From Rhizobiaceae bacterium (GTDB lineage Bacteria > Pseudomonadota > Alphaproteobacteria > Rhizobiales > Rhizobiaceae), in assembly GCA_905339215.1 (NCBI GenBank), contig CAJPFN010000021.1:48058-112057 (forward strand): DNA of 64,000 nt, given 5' to 3'. The notes beneath the pieces were generated by a model, which had not been told where the DNA came from, searched no databases, and saw nothing but the letters and a program-made list of their open reading frames with translations. Positions within the stretch are counted from its first letter, which is position 1. Every line of letters begins with the position of its first letter. Positions 29,129-40,050 of this stretch are shown piece after piece. The position numbers and the translations under genes are program-made.

Positions 29129-31120
29129 TCAGCGCCGGGAAAGCCGAGCCGTGGCGGCGGCAACGGTCGCATCCGCGGTGATGCCGAAGTGCTTGTAGAG
29201 CTCCTCGTAGGGTCCGCTCGCGCCGAAGCCGGTCATGCCGACGAAAACGCCGTCCGGGCCGATGAAGCGGTCCCAGCCCTGGCGAATGCCTGCCTCGATG
29301 GCGATCTTGACTGTAGAACTGCCGATCATCGCCGCCTTGTAGCCGGCGCTCTGGCGCTCGAAGAGCTCGAAGGACGGCACCGAGACCACCCGCGTGCCGT
29401 GGCCGAGCGCCTGCAGGGCGTCGCGAGCCTTGAGCGCGATTTCGATCTCCGAGCCGGTGGCAAAGATCGTCACGACGGCATCGCCCTTGGCCGTGGCGAG
29501 TTCATAGGCGCCGTATCCGCACAGATTTTCTTCGGAGAATTCGGTACGAACCGCCGGCAGGTTCTGCCGGGTCAGTGCGATCGTCGACGGGGTGGTGGCG
29601 GATTCCAGCGCAAGCTGCCAGCATTCGGCCGCCTCGGTGGCGTCCGCGGGGCGGAAGACGAGATGGTTCGGGATGGCGCGGAGCGCCGCGAGATGCTCGA
29701 CCGGCTGGTGCGTCGGGCCGTCCTCGCCGAGACCGATCGAATCGTGTGTCATGACGAAGATCGAGCGGATGCCCATCAGCGACGCCAGCCGCATGGCCGG
29801 GCGGGCGTAGTCCGAGAACACGAGGAACGTCCCCGAATACGGGATCACGCCGCCGTGCAGCGCCATGCCGTTCATCGCCGCCGCCATGCCGTGCTCGCGG
29901 ATGCCGTAGTGCACATAGCGTCCACCGAATGCGCCGGGCGCGATCGGCTTGGTCTGGCTGGTCTTGGTATTGTTCGAGCCGGACAGGTCGGCCGAGCCGC
30001 CGATCGTCTCGGGAACGACGCCGTTGATCACTTCCAGCGCCATCTCCGACGACTTGCGCGTGGCAACCTTCGGCTTGTCGGCGGCGAGTTTCTTCTTGTA
30101 GTCGGCGACGGCCTGCTCAAGCCCGCCGGGAAGCTCGCCGCGCATGCGCCGCTCGAACTCGCCGCGGCGTTCCGCGTCGGCTGATGCCAGGCGCTTCTCC
30201 CAGTCCTTGCGCTTGCGCCCGGCATTGAGGCCCGCGACCCGCCAGGCGTCGAGCACTTCCGAGGGCACGTCGAAGGGCTTGTACTCCCAGCCGAGCGCCT
30301 TGCGCGTGGCAGCGATCTCGTCCTCGCCGAGCGGCGAGCCGTGCACCTTCGACGAGCCGGCCTTGTTCGGCGAGCCGAAGCCGATCTTGGTCTTGGCGGC
30401 GATCAGGGTCGGACGGTCGGAGCGGCGTGCCACCTCGATCGCGCCGGCGATCGAGTCGGGGTCGTGGCCGTCGCAGGCGACGGTGTTCCATCCCGAAGCA
30501 GCGAAACGGGCGAGCTGGTCGGTCGAATCGGCGAGCGAGACCGGCCCGTCGATCGAAATGTTGTTGTCGTCCCAGATCACGATCAGCTTGTTCAGCCGCA
30601 GATGCCCTGCCAGCGAAAGCGCCTCCTGGCTGATGCCTTCCATCAGGCAGCCGTCACCGGCGAGCACGTAGGTATGGTGGTCGACCAGTTCGTCGCCGAA
30701 GGTCGCGTTGAGGATCCGCTCGGCGAGCGCCATGCCGACGGCATTGGCGAGGCCCTGCCCGAGCGGGCCGGTCGTGGTCTCGATGCCGGCGGCGTGGCCG
30801 TATTCCGGATGGCCGGCTGTCTTCGAGCCGATCTGGCGGAAGTTCTTGATCTCGTCGAGCGAGATGTCCTCGTAGCCGGTCAGGTAGAGCACCGAGTAGA
30901 GCAGCATCGACCCGTGGCCGGCCGACAGCACGAAGCGGTCGCGGTCGGGCCAGTTCGGGTTCTTCGGGTCGTACTTGAGGAAGCGGGTGAACAGCACGGT
31001 GGCAATATCGGCAGCGCCCATCGGCAGGCCCGGATGGCCCGACTTGGCCTTCTCGACGGCGTCCATCGACAGGAAACGGATCGCATTGGCCATGCGGTCG
31101 TGCTTTTCGCGATTGCTCAT
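29129..31120 (-). CDS. tkt: Transketolase
   Basis: A 663-residue thiamine-diphosphate enzyme of the pentose phosphate pathway that transfers two-carbon units between sugar phosphates. It begins with the typical [20 protein letters not shown]. The ThDP motif is GDGCLMEG to DDNNISIDG (about 155-190), the Pyr domain contains [20 protein letters not shown], and the C-terminal domain is intact. The length is that of bacterial transketolases. It is upstream of gap and divergent from DUF4164-zapA. Confidence 0.97.
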   Translation of the reverse strand: MSNREKHDRMANAIRFLSMDAVEKAKSGHPGLPMGAADIATVLFTRFLKYDPKNPNWPDRDRFVLSAGHGSMLLYSVLYLTGYEDISLDEIKNFRQIGSKTAGHPEYGHAAGIETTTGPLGQGLANAVGMALAERILNATFGDELVDHHTYVLAGDGCLMEGISQEALSLAGHLRLNKLIVIWDDNNISIDGPVSLADSTDQLARFAASGWNTVACDGHDPDSIAGAIEVARRSDRPTLIAAKTKIGFGSPNKAGSSKVHGSPLGEDEIAATRKALGWEYKPFDVPSEVLDAWRVAGLNAGRKRKDWEKRLASADAERRGEFERRMRGELPGGLEQAVADYKKKLAADKPKVATRKSSEMALEVINGVVPETIGGSADLSGSNNTKTSQTKPIAPGAFGGRYVHYGIREHGMAAAMNGMALHGGVIPYSGTFLVFSDYARPAMRLASLMGIRSIFVMTHDSIGLGEDGPTHQPVEHLAALRAIPNHLVFRPADATEAAECWQLALESATTPSTIALTRQNLPAVRTEFSEENLCGYGAYELATAKGDAVVTIFATGSEIEIALKARDALQALGHGTRVVSVPSFELFERQSAGYKAAMIGSSTVKIAIEAGIRQGWDRFIGPDGVFVGMTGFGASGPYEELYKHFGITADATVAAATARLSRR

Positions 31121-31303
31121 CGTTGCTCGCAGGTTTGCTAAGGGTCCGCGGGGCGTTCAGCCCCGAAAAAAGCAGGGGACACATAGCAGGTGGCGGCCCG
31201 CTGTCAACAAAACGGCGGGTTGGTGGTGCCCGCGGAAGGGTTGTTTGCACCACTCTTGCCGCCGATGCCGCGCAACCGCCGGGGGATAGGCGCAAACCCT
31301 TTG

Positions 31304-31332
31304 TTGACGGGCCTTTCGCGTCCCGCCTAAGG
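31304..31332 (+). promoter_or_regulatory. Candidate promoter of the DUF4164-zapA operon
   Basis: TTGACG (31304-31309), 17-bp spacer, CTAAGG (31327-31332), in the divergent region between tkt and the DUF4164 gene, about 60 bp before the first ATG. The -10 is weak. Confidence 0.4.
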
Positions 31333-31393
31333 TTCCGCTGGTAACGCATTCGGAAGATGGACGATTCGATGCGGCGGGGCAGAAACGGGGTCA

Positions 31394-31666
31394 ATGACAG
31401 GGGAAGCGACGCTCAAGGAAGTGATCGGGCGGCTCGTCAAGGCGATCGAGTCGCTCGAGAATGCCGTGGCGCTGCGGCTCGATCAGGAACAGGACTACGT
31501 CGAAGCCGAAGCCGAGGTACAGCGCATGAACGCCGATCGTGCCCGGCTGGCGCAGGAGCTGGACGGCTCCGAGGCGCGCGCCGAAAGGCTCGAAGAGGCG
31601 AACAAGGAGGTTTCCCGCCGGCTCGTGACCGCCATGGAAACCATCCGCGCCGTGCTCGACAGGTGA
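31394..31666 (+). CDS. DUF4164 coiled-coil protein
   Basis: A 90-residue, highly charged protein predicted to form one long coiled coil (heptad-like repeats in LVKAIESLENAVALRLDQEQ and onward). It matches the DUF4164 family, found directly upstream of zapA in Rhizobiales. It lies 4 bp before zapA and is co-transcribed with it. A role in Z-ring organisation with ZapA is plausible from context and coiled-coil character but unproven. Confidence 0.85.
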   Translation: MTGEATLKEVIGRLVKAIESLENAVALRLDQEQDYVEAEAEVQRMNADRARLAQELDGSEARAERLEEANKEVSRRLVTAMETIRAVLDR

Positions 31667-31670
31667 TGCG

Positions 31671-32042
31671 ATGCCGCAAGTAACCGTGACCATCGACGGC
31701 AAGCAGTACCGGATGGCCTGCGACGAGGGCCAGGAAGAGCATCTCGTCGGCCTCGCCGAACGCTTTGACCGCTATGTCATGCACCTCAAGGATTCCTTCG
31801 GCGAGATCGGCGACCAGCGCCTGACCGTGATGGCCGGCATCATGGTCATGGACGAGTTGGCCGAACTGCAGAAGCGCATGAAGGGCATGGAGAGCGAGGT
31901 CGCAACCCTGCGCAAGACCCGCGACGATGCATTGGTCAAGGCCGACAAGAACGACGCGGCTCTGACCGGCGCCCTCGGCGTGCTCGCCGAACGCATGGAG
32001 CAATTGGCCGTCAAACTCGCGGCAGGCCGGCCGCGGGCCTGA
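31671..32042 (+). CDS. zapA: Cell division protein ZapA
   Basis: A 123-residue FtsZ-ring-associated protein. The N-terminal globular part (VTVTIDGKQYRMACDEGQEE, then HLVGLAERFD) is typical of ZapA, and a C-terminal coiled coil (about 60-110) mediates tetramer formation. It crosslinks FtsZ filaments at midcell. It is co-transcribed with the DUF4164 gene. No 5-formyltetrahydrofolate cyclo-ligase follows, unlike in some relatives. Confidence 0.93.
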   Translation: MPQVTVTIDGKQYRMACDEGQEEHLVGLAERFDRYVMHLKDSFGEIGDQRLTVMAGIMVMDELAELQKRMKGMESEVATLRKTRDDALVKADKNDAALTGALGVLAERMEQLAVKLAAGRPRA

Positions 32043-32180
32043 CCGGCGGGGCTTCGGGCGAGGCGCTGCGCAATACGATCGGTTCGCCGTATGCGGCCCT
32101 GAGATGCATACCGCTATTGTGATGACTGCGATGGGTTCGGTGCCGCGGCGACGCCGGACGGCAACAGAGTCGGAACGGCC

Positions 32181-33743
32181 ATGCACCTCCTCCTGATCCT
32201 CAGCCTGGCGGTAGTTCTGTTCGCGGCGGCCTCGTTCCTTGCTGTTTATTCCTGGGGCCGTTTCGCCCGCCGCGCCCGCGGCGAACCATCCAAGGCGCTG
32301 CCTCCGGCGGACGCCGAAACGCAGCTCGACCGCGCCGTCTCGGCGCTGGAACGTGGCGCGGGCGGCGCCAACGGCCTGGCACTGCTCCGGGAGAACCTCG
32401 ACGCCTTCGCCGCCCGTGCGCTCGCGGCGCGCAGCGCTGGTCGTAGCCTCGACCTGATGTACTATATCTGGCATCACGATCTGACCGGCCAGCTGCTGGC
32501 CCACGAGATGATCGCCGCCGCCGATCGCGGCGTTCGCGTCCGCCTCCTGCTCGACGACATCAACACGCGGGGCCGCGATCCGCTCTATCTCGCGCTGGAC
32601 ACCCATCCCCACATCGAGGTCCGCATGTTCAATCCGAGCCTCGCGCGGCAAGGCGCGCTGCGCCGCGGACTGGAGATGGCTTTGCGTGCGTTCAGCATCA
32701 CGCGACGCATGCACAACAAGGCCTGGATCGCCGACGGCAGGCTCGCCATCGTCGGCGGCCGCAACATCGGCGACGAATACTTCGATGCCGCCGAGGCACC
32801 CTCCTTCCGCGATCTCGACGTGGTCCTGCTCGGACCGGCGGTCGCAGACACGGCGGCGGTCTTCGACGCCTTCTGGAACGGCGCCCAGACCATCCCCGTG
32901 CGGGCGCTGGCGCGCCGCAGTCGGCGGCGTAGGGCCACCCTGGAAGCGCTGCGGGCCAGGCTCGGCGCGCTGGCGGCAGGCGAGACCGCGCGCCCCTATC
33001 TCGACCGCCTCCGCGAGCGCCTGACGGCCGTCGCCATGTTTGCCGACGGCATCGCCATCCACTGGACGAACGAGGCGCACGTCGTCTCTGACCCTCCGGA
33101 AAAGGCGCTGGCGCGTGGAAACGACAACTGGCTGATGCGGCGCCTGTTCCCGGTCATCTCCGGCGCCCGCAGCTCCGTGGAGATCACGTCGCCCTATTTC
33201 ATCCCCGGCGCGGAAGGCACCAAGGCCCTTGTCTCGCTCGTCGCGGCCGGCATCGACGTCGCCGTGCTCACCAACTCGCTTGCCGCGACCGACGTCGCCG
33301 CCGTCCATGGCGGCTACGCACCGTGGCGCCGGCCATTGCTCGCGGGCGGCGTCCGCTTGTACGAACTGCGCCCCGACGCCGACCGCAAGCGCATATCCCT
33401 GTTCGGCTCGCGCGGCGCCAGCCTGCACACCAAGGCGTTCACCGCCGACGGGCGCGCCGGCTTCATCGGCTCGTTCAACTTCGATCCGCGCTCGGCATCG
33501 CTCAACACCGAGATGGGCCTGCTCTTCGAGCATGAAGGCCTGGCTAGCGAGATGCGCGCGCTTTTTGCCCGCGAGACGAAAACCGACATGAGTTACCGTC
33601 TGCGCATCGAAGACGGCGCCCTGCTCTGGGACGGCGAGATGGACGGCGAGGTCGGGACATCCATCCGTGAACCGGAGGCGACCGCCTCGCGCCGGCTCGT
33701 CGCCACCGTGGTCGGCTGGTTGCCGGTTCATTCGCAACTCTGA
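32181..33743 (+). CDS. Phospholipase D family protein (cardiolipin synthase-like)
   Basis: A 520-residue PLD-superfamily enzyme with an N-terminal membrane anchor (LLLILSLAVVLFAAASFLAV). It has two HKD motifs: HNKAWIADGRLAIVGGRNIG (about residue 178) and HTKAFTADGRAGFIGSFNFD (about 417). The architecture resembles ClsC/YmdC-type cardiolipin synthases or other bacterial PLD-like transphosphatidylases at the membrane. A membrane phospholipid substrate is likely; the exact reaction is not fixed by the sequence. Confidence 0.87.
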   Translation: MHLLLILSLAVVLFAAASFLAVYSWGRFARRARGEPSKALPPADAETQLDRAVSALERGAGGANGLALLRENLDAFAARALAARSAGRSLDLMYYIWHHDLTGQLLAHEMIAAADRGVRVRLLLDDINTRGRDPLYLALDTHPHIEVRMFNPSLARQGALRRGLEMALRAFSITRRMHNKAWIADGRLAIVGGRNIGDEYFDAAEAPSFRDLDVVLLGPAVADTAAVFDAFWNGAQTIPVRALARRSRRRRATLEALRARLGALAAGETARPYLDRLRERLTAVAMFADGIAIHWTNEAHVVSDPPEKALARGNDNWLMRRLFPVISGARSSVEITSPYFIPGAEGTKALVSLVAAGIDVAVLTNSLAATDVAAVHGGYAPWRRPLLAGGVRLYELRPDADRKRISLFGSRGASLHTKAFTADGRAGFIGSFNFDPRSASLNTEMGLLFEHEGLASEMRALFARETKTDMSYRLRIEDGALLWDGEMDGEVGTSIREPEATASRRLVATVVGWLPVHSQL

Positions 33744-33791
33744 GCCCGAAGGCTCGATGCGAGAGGAATCACACGCGTCGGGCGGGCAAGA

Positions 33792-35603
33792 TCAGCCCTC
33801 GATTTCCTCGCGCAGCATCTCCAGTTCCAGCCACTCCTCCTCCATCGCGGCAAGCGCGGCGCGCTCCTTGTCGAGCGTGGCGGCGGTGGCGTTGAAGGCG
33901 GCGGGGTCGCGGGAGAACAGCGCCGGGTCAGCGAGCTTCGCCTCAAGCCGGGCGATCTCTTCCGACGCCTTCTCTATCCTGCCAGGCAGCGCCTCCAGCG
34001 CGAACTTCTGCTTGTAGGAGAGCTTTTTCGCCGGCCCCTTGGCCGTCTCCGCTTCGCGCGCCTGGGCTTCCGTCGGCGCCTTCGCCTTGGCCTGCTTGCG
34101 ATCGTCGAGGCGCGTGCCGCCGCGCTGCGCCAGCATGTCGGAATAGCCGCCGGCATATTCCACCCAGCGACCGTTCCCCTCCGGCGCGATCGTGCTCGTC
34201 ACCGTGCGGTCGAGGAAGTCGCGGTCGTGGCTGACCAGGATCACCGTGCCGGGATAGAAGGCGACCAGTTCCTGCAACAGATCCAGCGTCTCCATGTCGA
34301 GGTCGTTGGTCGGCTCGTCGAGCACGAGCACGTTCGACGGACGAAACAGGACGCGGGCGAGGATGAGCCGGGCACGCTCGCCGCCCGACAGCTCGCGCAC
34401 CGGCGTGCGCGCCTGCTCCGGCTTAAACAGGAAGTCCTTCATCCAAGAGACGACGTGGCGTTCCTCGCCGTTGACGACGACCGTCTCGCCGCGTCCGTCG
34501 GTCAAGTAGTGCGCCAGCGTCTCCTGGGGATCGACCGCCTCGCGCTTCTGGTCGAGCGTAGCGATCTCGAGATTGACGCCAAGCCTGACCGAGCCGCTGT
34601 CGGGGGCGAGTTCGCCGGTCAGCATCTTCAGCAGCGTCGTCTTGCCGGCGCCGTTGGGACCGACCAGGCCGATCCGGTCGCCGCGCTGGATGCGTGTCGA
34701 GAAATCCCTGACCACCGTCAGGTTGCCGAAGCTCTTGGCGATTCCCTTCGCCTCGATGACCAGCTTGCCGGATTCGGCAGCCTCGCTTGCCGCCATGTTC
34801 GCCAGCCCCTCCGGGCCGCGATGAGAGCGGAAACGCTGGCGCATGGCCTGTAATTCGCCAAGCCGGCGCATGTTGCGCTTGCGCCGGGCAGTCACGCCGT
34901 AGCGCAGCCAGTGCTCCTCGCGGACGATCTGCCGGCCGAGCTTGTGCTGCTCGCGCTCCTCTTCCTCGAGGAGGCGATCGCGCCACTCCTCGAAATGGGC
35001 GAATCCCTTCTCCAGCCGGCGCGTCTGGCCACGGTCGAGCCAGACCGTCGCCCGTGAGATGCGTTCGAGAAAGCGGCGGTCATGTGAGATGACCACCAGA
35101 GCCGACGGCGTGCGGATCAGCTCCTCCTCCAGCCACTCGATCACCTGCAGGTCGAGATGGTTGGTCGGCTCGTCGAGCAGCAGGATGTCGGGCTCCGGCG
35201 CCATGACCTTGGCCAGCGCTGCCCGCCTCGCCTCGCCGCCCGACAGCGTCTCAGGTTTCTCGTCGCCGGTCAGACCCAGATGCTCGAGCAGATAGGTAAC
35301 CCGGTGCGGGTCGTCGGCCGGTCCCTGCCCCGCCTCGACATATGCGCGCACCGTAGCGAAGCCGTCGAAGTCCGGTGCCTGCGGCAGGTAGCGCACCGTC
35401 GCCGAAGGCTGGCGGAACAACTCGCCGTCCTGCGCCTCGACCAGCCCGGCAGCAATCTTGAGAAGCGTCGATTTGCCCGAGCCGTTGCGCCCGACCAGCG
35501 CGATCTTGTCGCCGGCCGAAGCGGACAGCGCGGCGCCGTCGAGCAGCGGCGTGCCGCCGAAGGAAAGGACGATACCGTCGAGGCGAAGAAGCGGCGGGGC
35601 CAT
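33792..35603 (-). CDS. ABC-F family ATPase (Uup/EttA-like)
   Basis: A 603-residue soluble protein with two ABC ATPase domains and no membrane segment. Walker A motifs are GRNGSGKST and GPNGAGKTT; signatures are LSGGEARRAALA and LSGGERARLIL; Walker B is LLLDEPTNHLD in the first domain. A C-terminal charged coiled coil (about 530-603) resembles that of Uup. Such proteins act on the ribosome or structured nucleic acid. It starts 1 bp after the thiamine pyrophosphokinase stop, so they form an operon. Confidence 0.93.
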   Translation of the reverse strand: MAPPLLRLDGIVLSFGGTPLLDGAALSASAGDKIALVGRNGSGKSTLLKIAAGLVEAQDGELFRQPSATVRYLPQAPDFDGFATVRAYVEAGQGPADDPHRVTYLLEHLGLTGDEKPETLSGGEARRAALAKVMAPEPDILLLDEPTNHLDLQVIEWLEEELIRTPSALVVISHDRRFLERISRATVWLDRGQTRRLEKGFAHFEEWRDRLLEEEEREQHKLGRQIVREEHWLRYGVTARRKRNMRRLGELQAMRQRFRSHRGPEGLANMAASEAAESGKLVIEAKGIAKSFGNLTVVRDFSTRIQRGDRIGLVGPNGAGKTTLLKMLTGELAPDSGSVRLGVNLEIATLDQKREAVDPQETLAHYLTDGRGETVVVNGEERHVVSWMKDFLFKPEQARTPVRELSGGERARLILARVLFRPSNVLVLDEPTNDLDMETLDLLQELVAFYPGTVILVSHDRDFLDRTVTSTIAPEGNGRWVEYAGGYSDMLAQRGGTRLDDRKQAKAKAPTEAQAREAETAKGPAKKLSYKQKFALEALPGRIEKASEEIARLEAKLADPALFSRDPAAFNATAATLDKERAALAAMEEEWLELEMLREEIEG

Positions 35604-35604
35604 G

Positions 35605-36252
35605 TCAGAATGCGTTCGGATCGGGATAGGGATGGGCGAGGAGCAGGGCGCGGCCCGTGCCGAGCTCGACCCCCAGTTCGCTCGCGACCTCGTTCGAGAT
35701 CGTCAGCGATGAGCCGAACGGCACCGCCACGTTGTCGAGCGGCCATGTGGCGCCGGCAATCGACAGGCCGGAAAGCTCGCTGAAGCCGAGCACGCTGAAC
35801 AGCGTCCCGGGCGCGTAGTCGAACAGGCTTCTACCCGGCAACAGCGGCACGCCTTCCTGCGCCCCGCTGGTGAGCAGCACGGAAAGGCCACGCTCCGCCA
35901 GGCGCAGCGCGAGCGCGAGATTCAGGTGCCCGTGGTCGGCCCGCGGCCCGCCGAAGGCGCCGGCGAGCACGAGGTCGGTGGCGCCGCGTGACAGGGCCGC
36001 GTCGACGGCGAGTTCGCCGTCGGTCTTGTCCTTGCCCGCAGGGAAGACTTCGCGCGGCACGCCGGCAAAAGCCCTTTCCAGCGAGGATCCGGCTGAATCG
36101 AAGTCGCCGACCCACAGCTCCGGTTCGACGCCCAGCGCATGCGCATGGCGGATGCCCGAATCGGCGGCGATGACGCGAGCGCCGGCGGCCTGCGCGTCGA
36201 GGCGCGGGGTTCGCACGAGGTCTCCGCCGAGCAGGATGAGGAAGCGGCTCAT
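35605..36252 (-). CDS. thiN: Thiamine diphosphokinase
   Basis: A 215-residue thiamine pyrophosphokinase that transfers pyrophosphate from ATP to thiamine to make the cofactor TPP. The N-terminal catalytic part (FLILLGGDLVRTPRLDAQAA, then VIAADSGIRHAHALGVEPEL and WVGDFDSAG) carries the family's Asp-rich signatures. The C-terminal part is the thiamine-binding beta domain (GTLFSVLGFSELSGLSI). It is divergent from the TPP-riboswitch-controlled thiamine ABC operon, so salvage import and activation are encoded side by side. Confidence 0.93.
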   Translation of the reverse strand: MSRFLILLGGDLVRTPRLDAQAAGARVIAADSGIRHAHALGVEPELWVGDFDSAGSSLERAFAGVPREVFPAGKDKTDGELAVDAALSRGATDLVLAGAFGGPRADHGHLNLALALRLAERGLSVLLTSGAQEGVPLLPGRSLFDYAPGTLFSVLGFSELSGLSIAGATWPLDNVAVPFGSSLTISNEVASELGVELGTGRALLLAHPYPDPNAF

Positions 36253-36368
36253 GGGCCGCCTCTATCAGGGCAGCGCGGCAAGCGGAAGGCGCGACGCGCG
36301 ACGCGCAGCAAACAATCGCCTGCCGCGGCCTTGCCCCGGCCGGGCGCCGGCTATAGATTCCAAATTGC

Positions 36369-36473
36369 TCTAACGGGGTGCCGGGCGCTTTCGCGTACCG
36401 GCTGAGAGGCAGAACGGGGCAACCCGGCCAACCCGCTGAACCTGATCCGGCTCGTACCGGCGGAGGGATTAGA
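36369..36473 (+). ncRNA. TPP (THI-box) riboswitch
   Basis: The conserved THI-box blocks are all present in order: CGGGGTGCC, GGCTGAGAGG, ACCCGCTGAACCTGATCCGG, and GGCGGAGGGATTAGA. The closing P1 helix pairs TCTAA (36369-36373) with TTAGA (36469-36473). It lies about 57 nt before the thiB start. It binds TPP and should switch off translation or transcription of thiBPQ when the cofactor is plentiful. No terminator hairpin with a T-tract follows, which suggests translational control. Confidence 0.97.
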
Positions 36474-36529
36474 CGCTTCGGCAGAACGCGCCTCAATTCC
36501 CTTTCAACGTTTGAAACATGGAGGCGCTG

Positions 36530-37528
36530 ATGCGCGCGAGACTTGCACTATTGTCTTCCCTGCTGCTCTTGTCCGCCCTGCCGGCGGCGGCCGGGCAGAA
36601 GCTCACCGTCTACACCTACGAGAGCTTCACCGCCGAGTGGGGGCCCGGGCCGCAGGTCGAGAAGGCCTTCGAGGCGAAATGCGGCTGCGACCTCGAATTC
36701 ATCTCCGTCGCCGACGGCGTGGCGCTGCTCAACCGCGTGCGCCTGGAAGGCAAGGACACCAAGGCCGACATCGTGCTCGGCCTCGATACCAATCTGACTG
36801 CAGAGGCGGCGGCAACCGGACTGTTCGTGCCGCACGGCGTCGATCCCGCGGGCCTCGTCGTCCCCGGCGGCTGGACCGATCCGGTCTTCCTTCCCTACGA
36901 CTACGGCTATTTCGCCGTCGTCTACGATACGGAGAAGCTTCCCACCCCGCCGTCGAGCCTGAAGGAGCTGGTCGAGGGCGATGCCCGGCACAAGATCGTC
37001 ATCCAGGATCCGCGCAGCTCGACGCCGGGGCTCGGCCTGTTGCTCTGGGTGAAGGCCGTCTACGGCGACGAGGCGGGCAACGCCTGGGCGAAGCTGAAGG
37101 ACCGCGTGCTCACGGTCACCCCCGGCTGGAGCGAAGCCTATGGCTTGTTCACCAGCGGCGAGGCGCCGATGGTGCTCTCTTACACGACCTCGCCCGCCTA
37201 CCACATGATCGCCGAGAGCACCGAGCGCTATCAGGCGGCCGCGTTCGCCGAGGGTCACTATCTGCAGATCGAGGTGGCGGCGGCGACGACCGTCGGCGCC
37301 GGAAATCCGCTGACGCGCGACTTCCTCGCCTTCATGACCGGACCGGAGTTTCAGGACGTCATTCCCGAGACCAACTGGATGTTCCCGGCCGGCAGGACGG
37401 ACAAGCCGCTCAACCCCGCCTTCGACCGCCTGGTCAAACCGGCGAAATCGCTCCTCCTGCCGGCCGATGAGGTGGCGACGAACCGCAAGGCCTGGGTCGA
37501 CGAGTGGCTTTCGGCGATGAGCAAGTAG
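36530..37528 (+). CDS. thiB: Thiamine ABC transporter, periplasmic binding protein
   Basis: A 332-residue periplasmic thiamine/TPP-binding protein with a signal peptide ([20 protein letters not shown], cleavage near AAA-GQ). The mature start [20 protein letters not shown] is diagnostic of ThiB, and [20 protein letters not shown] is the family core. The ATG at 36530 follows GGAGG by 5 bp; the ATG 12 bp upstream has no ribosome binding site. It is controlled by the TPP riboswitch and is followed by thiP and thiQ. Confidence 0.96.
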   Translation: MRARLALLSSLLLLSALPAAAGQKLTVYTYESFTAEWGPGPQVEKAFEAKCGCDLEFISVADGVALLNRVRLEGKDTKADIVLGLDTNLTAEAAATGLFVPHGVDPAGLVVPGGWTDPVFLPYDYGYFAVVYDTEKLPTPPSSLKELVEGDARHKIVIQDPRSSTPGLGLLLWVKAVYGDEAGNAWAKLKDRVLTVTPGWSEAYGLFTSGEAPMVLSYTTSPAYHMIAESTERYQAAAFAEGHYLQIEVAAATTVGAGNPLTRDFLAFMTGPEFQDVIPETNWMFPAGRTDKPLNPAFDRLVKPAKSLLLPADEVATNRKAWVDEWLSAMSK

Positions 37529-37645
37529 GCGACCGGCGGAGGCAGGGCGCCTGCGGGCGCCTTGCTTCGGCGGCGAAGCCTGCGAAGAATGCCGCATGAC
37601 GCATCGGCAGCCGATCGGCGACAGACTGACCGGGAGGAGGTGGCG

Positions 37646-39265
37646 GTGACGGCCGCGTCTTCCGCGCGATCGCGCGACTGGCGAGCGATCGCCGGCGCCG
37701 CCGCGCTCGCGGCCGTCGCGTTCCTCGTCGGCGGCGCGTTCTTCGGCCTGCTGCACGAGGGTGCACCATCCGACCTCGCCGCTGCCTTCGACGACTACAT
37801 GCTGCGCGTCGCCCGCTTCACGCTCTGGCAGGCAGGGCTTTCCACGCTTCTTTCCATCCTGCCCGCCATCGCCGTCGCCCGCGCCCTGTCGCGGCATCCA
37901 TCCTTTCCCGGTCGCGCCTGGCTGCTGCGCCTGTTCGCCGTGCCGCTCGGCCTGCCGGCGATCGTGGCCGCGCTCGGCCTGCTTGCGTTCTATGGCCGTG
38001 CCGGCTTCGCCGCGGACGTCATCGACGCGGCCGGCGGCGGAACCTGGCCCGGCATCTACGGGCTGACGGGCATCCTCGTCGCCCATGCGTTCTTCAACCT
38101 GCCGCTGGCGACGCGCCTCTTCCTCGAGGCGCTGGACACGGTGCCGGCCGACCATTGGCGGCTGGCGAGCCAGCTCGGCATGCGCCCGGCGGCGACCTTC
38201 CGCCTTGTCGAATGGCCGGTGCTGCGCGCGGCACTGCCCGGCACTGCCGGTCTGGTCTTCATGCTCTGCGTCACCTCCTTCACGCTGGTGCTGACGCTCG
38301 GCGGCGGGCCCGGCGCCACGACGCTCGAGGTGGCGATCTACCAGGCGTTGCGCTTCGACTTCGACCCGCCGCGCGCGGTCGTGCTGACGCTCCTGCAGGT
38401 GGCGCTGACCGCGGCTGTCGTCGTCGCGCTGTCGCGCTTCGGCATGGCGGTGACCGGGGAGGCCGCCATCGCCGTCTCGCGCCGCCGCTATCTCGGCGTC
38501 GGCCGGGCCGAGGCCTTCGCCAACGGCCTGATCATCCTCCTCGCCGCCGTCTTCGTCCTGGCACCGATGGCGGCGACCGTCGTTTCCGGCCTCGCCGCCG
38601 ACCTCGGGCGGCTTGCCGGGGAGGCGTCGGTGCGCCGCGCGGTGGCGACCAGCCTCGTCCTCTCCGGCCTGTCGGCGTTTGTTGCCGTGCCGCTGTCGCT
38701 TTCGCTGGTGGCGGCGCGGCGCGGCATCCAGCTCCGCCGGCGCGCCGTCCGCCCGGGCCCCTACGAACGTCTGCTCGATGCCGGCCCGAGCCTCGTCCTC
38801 GTCGTGCCGCCGATCGTCATCGGCGCCGGCTGGTTCCTGCTCCTGCGCCGCGGTATCGACGTTTTCGCCGCCGCGCCCGTCATGGTCGTCGCCGTCAACG
38901 CCGTCATGGCGATGCCTTTCGCCGTCCGCGCCATCCGGCCGGCCTATGACGCGGCAAGCGAGCGCCATGAACGGCTCTGCGCCGGGCTCGGCATACACGG
39001 CTGGAACCGTTTCCGCCTGGTCGACTGGCCTGTGCTGCGCCGCCCGCTGGCAACGGGTCTTGCCTTCGCCATGGCGTTGTCGCTGGGCGACCTCGGCGTC
39101 ATCGCGCTGTTCGGCTCCGACGCCGTACAGACTCTTCCCTATCTCGTCTACCAGCGCATGGGCAGCTACCGCACCGCCGACGCCGCCGGCCTGGCGCTGC
39201 TGCTGGGCGCCCTTTGCCTGTCGCTGATGCTGGCGGCCGACCGGCTCGGAAGGACACCGGAATGA
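37646..39265 (+). CDS. thiP: Thiamine ABC transporter permease
   Basis: A 539-residue inner-membrane permease made of two fused BPD_transp_1 halves (about residues 40-260 and 310-535). Each half carries an EAA-type loop ([33 protein letters not shown]), as in E. coli ThiP. The GTG at 37646, 5 bp after GGAGGAGG, is preferred; the frame is open further upstream without a good site. Its TGA overlaps the thiQ ATG (ATGA), so the genes are translationally coupled. Confidence 0.93.
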   Translation: MTAASSARSRDWRAIAGAAALAAVAFLVGGAFFGLLHEGAPSDLAAAFDDYMLRVARFTLWQAGLSTLLSILPAIAVARALSRHPSFPGRAWLLRLFAVPLGLPAIVAALGLLAFYGRAGFAADVIDAAGGGTWPGIYGLTGILVAHAFFNLPLATRLFLEALDTVPADHWRLASQLGMRPAATFRLVEWPVLRAALPGTAGLVFMLCVTSFTLVLTLGGGPGATTLEVAIYQALRFDFDPPRAVVLTLLQVALTAAVVVALSRFGMAVTGEAAIAVSRRRYLGVGRAEAFANGLIILLAAVFVLAPMAATVVSGLAADLGRLAGEASVRRAVATSLVLSGLSAFVAVPLSLSLVAARRGIQLRRRAVRPGPYERLLDAGPSLVLVVPPIVIGAGWFLLLRRGIDVFAAAPVMVVAVNAVMAMPFAVRAIRPAYDAASERHERLCAGLGIHGWNRFRLVDWPVLRRPLATGLAFAMALSLGDLGVIALFGSDAVQTLPYLVYQRMGSYRTADAAGLALLLGALCLSLMLAADRLGRTPE

Positions 39266-40050
39266 ACGTCACCACGAGAGGCGAAGCCGGAGGGGACGAT
39301 GCCGGCGTCAGGCTCGATCGTGTCACCTTTTCCTACGGTCCGGACATGTCGATGCAGTTCGACTGTTCGGCCCGCGCCGGCGCCATCACCGCGGTCATGG
39401 GGCCGAGCGGCTCGGGGAAATCGACTCTTCTCAACCTCGTTGCCGGCTTCGAGACGCCCTCCACCGGCCGCATTCTCGTCGGCGGCCGCGACGTGACCGC
39501 GCTGGCGCCCGCCGAACGACCGGTGTCGATGGTCTTCCAGGAAAACAACCTCTTTGCCCACCTGACCGTCGCCGACAATGTGGGGCTGGGCATCTCGCCG
39601 GGGCTGAAGCTCTCGGCCGCGGACCGCGAATCGGTCGCTCTGTCGCTCGCCCGCACCGGCCTCGCCGGCAAGGAGAGCCGCCTTCCGCGTGAACTCTCCG
39701 GCGGCGAGCGCCAGCGCGTGGCTCTGGCGCGCGTCCTCGTCCGCAACCGCCCGGTGCTGCTCCTCGACGAGCCGTTCGCCTCGCTCGGACCGGCGCTCCG
39801 CGACGAGATGCTCGATCTCGTCGCCGGCCTCGAGGCCGAGCGGGGCCTGACCGTCCTCATGGTCACGCATCAGCCGGAAGACGCAAGGCGCATCGCCGGA
39901 GACGTCCTCTTTCTCGAGGACGGGCGGGTCACCGCCCGCGGCACGGCGGCTGATTTCTTTGGCGGCGCTGGTCCGGAAGCCTTCCTGCGCTATATGGGGG
40001 AAGCGTACGAGACGGACCGGTCACGCGGAATTGCCCGGAAGCCGACATAA
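39262..40050 (+). CDS. thiQ: Thiamine ABC transporter ATPase
   Basis: A 262-residue ATPase with Walker [11 protein letters not shown]-loop [14 protein letters not shown] (characteristic of ThiQ), signature [14 protein letters not shown], Walker [11 protein letters not shown] and H-loop MVTHQ. It energises ThiBP. The start overlaps the thiP stop by 4 bp; the frame extends upstream but only within thiP. It is the last gene of the riboswitch-controlled operon; no terminator is visible. Confidence 0.95.
   Translation: MNVTTRGEAGGDDAGVRLDRVTFSYGPDMSMQFDCSARAGAITAVMGPSGSGKSTLLNLVAGFETPSTGRILVGGRDVTALAPAERPVSMVFQENNLFAHLTVADNVGLGISPGLKLSAADRESVALSLARTGLAGKESRLPRELSGGERQRVALARVLVRNRPVLLLDEPFASLGPALRDEMLDLVAGLEAERGLTVLMVTHQPEDARRIAGDVLFLEDGRVTARGTAADFFGGAGPEAFLRYMGEAYETDRSRGIARKPT

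Noticed and set aside
32043..32180. A 6S RNA gene downstream of zapA, as in some alphaproteobacteria
   Set aside because: The 138-bp gap is short, shows no clear long closing helix with a central bubble, and the usual downstream neighbour is absent. A covariance-model search would settle it.
31437..33737. A 766-codon minus-strand frame across DUF4164, zapA and the phospholipase D gene
   Set aside because: It is antisense to three supported genes and has no domain or ribosome binding site.
36548..38998. An 816-codon minus-strand frame antisense to thiB and thiP
   Set aside because: It overlaps two well-supported genes with a riboswitch and shows only Arg/Asp/Gly-rich shadow sequence.
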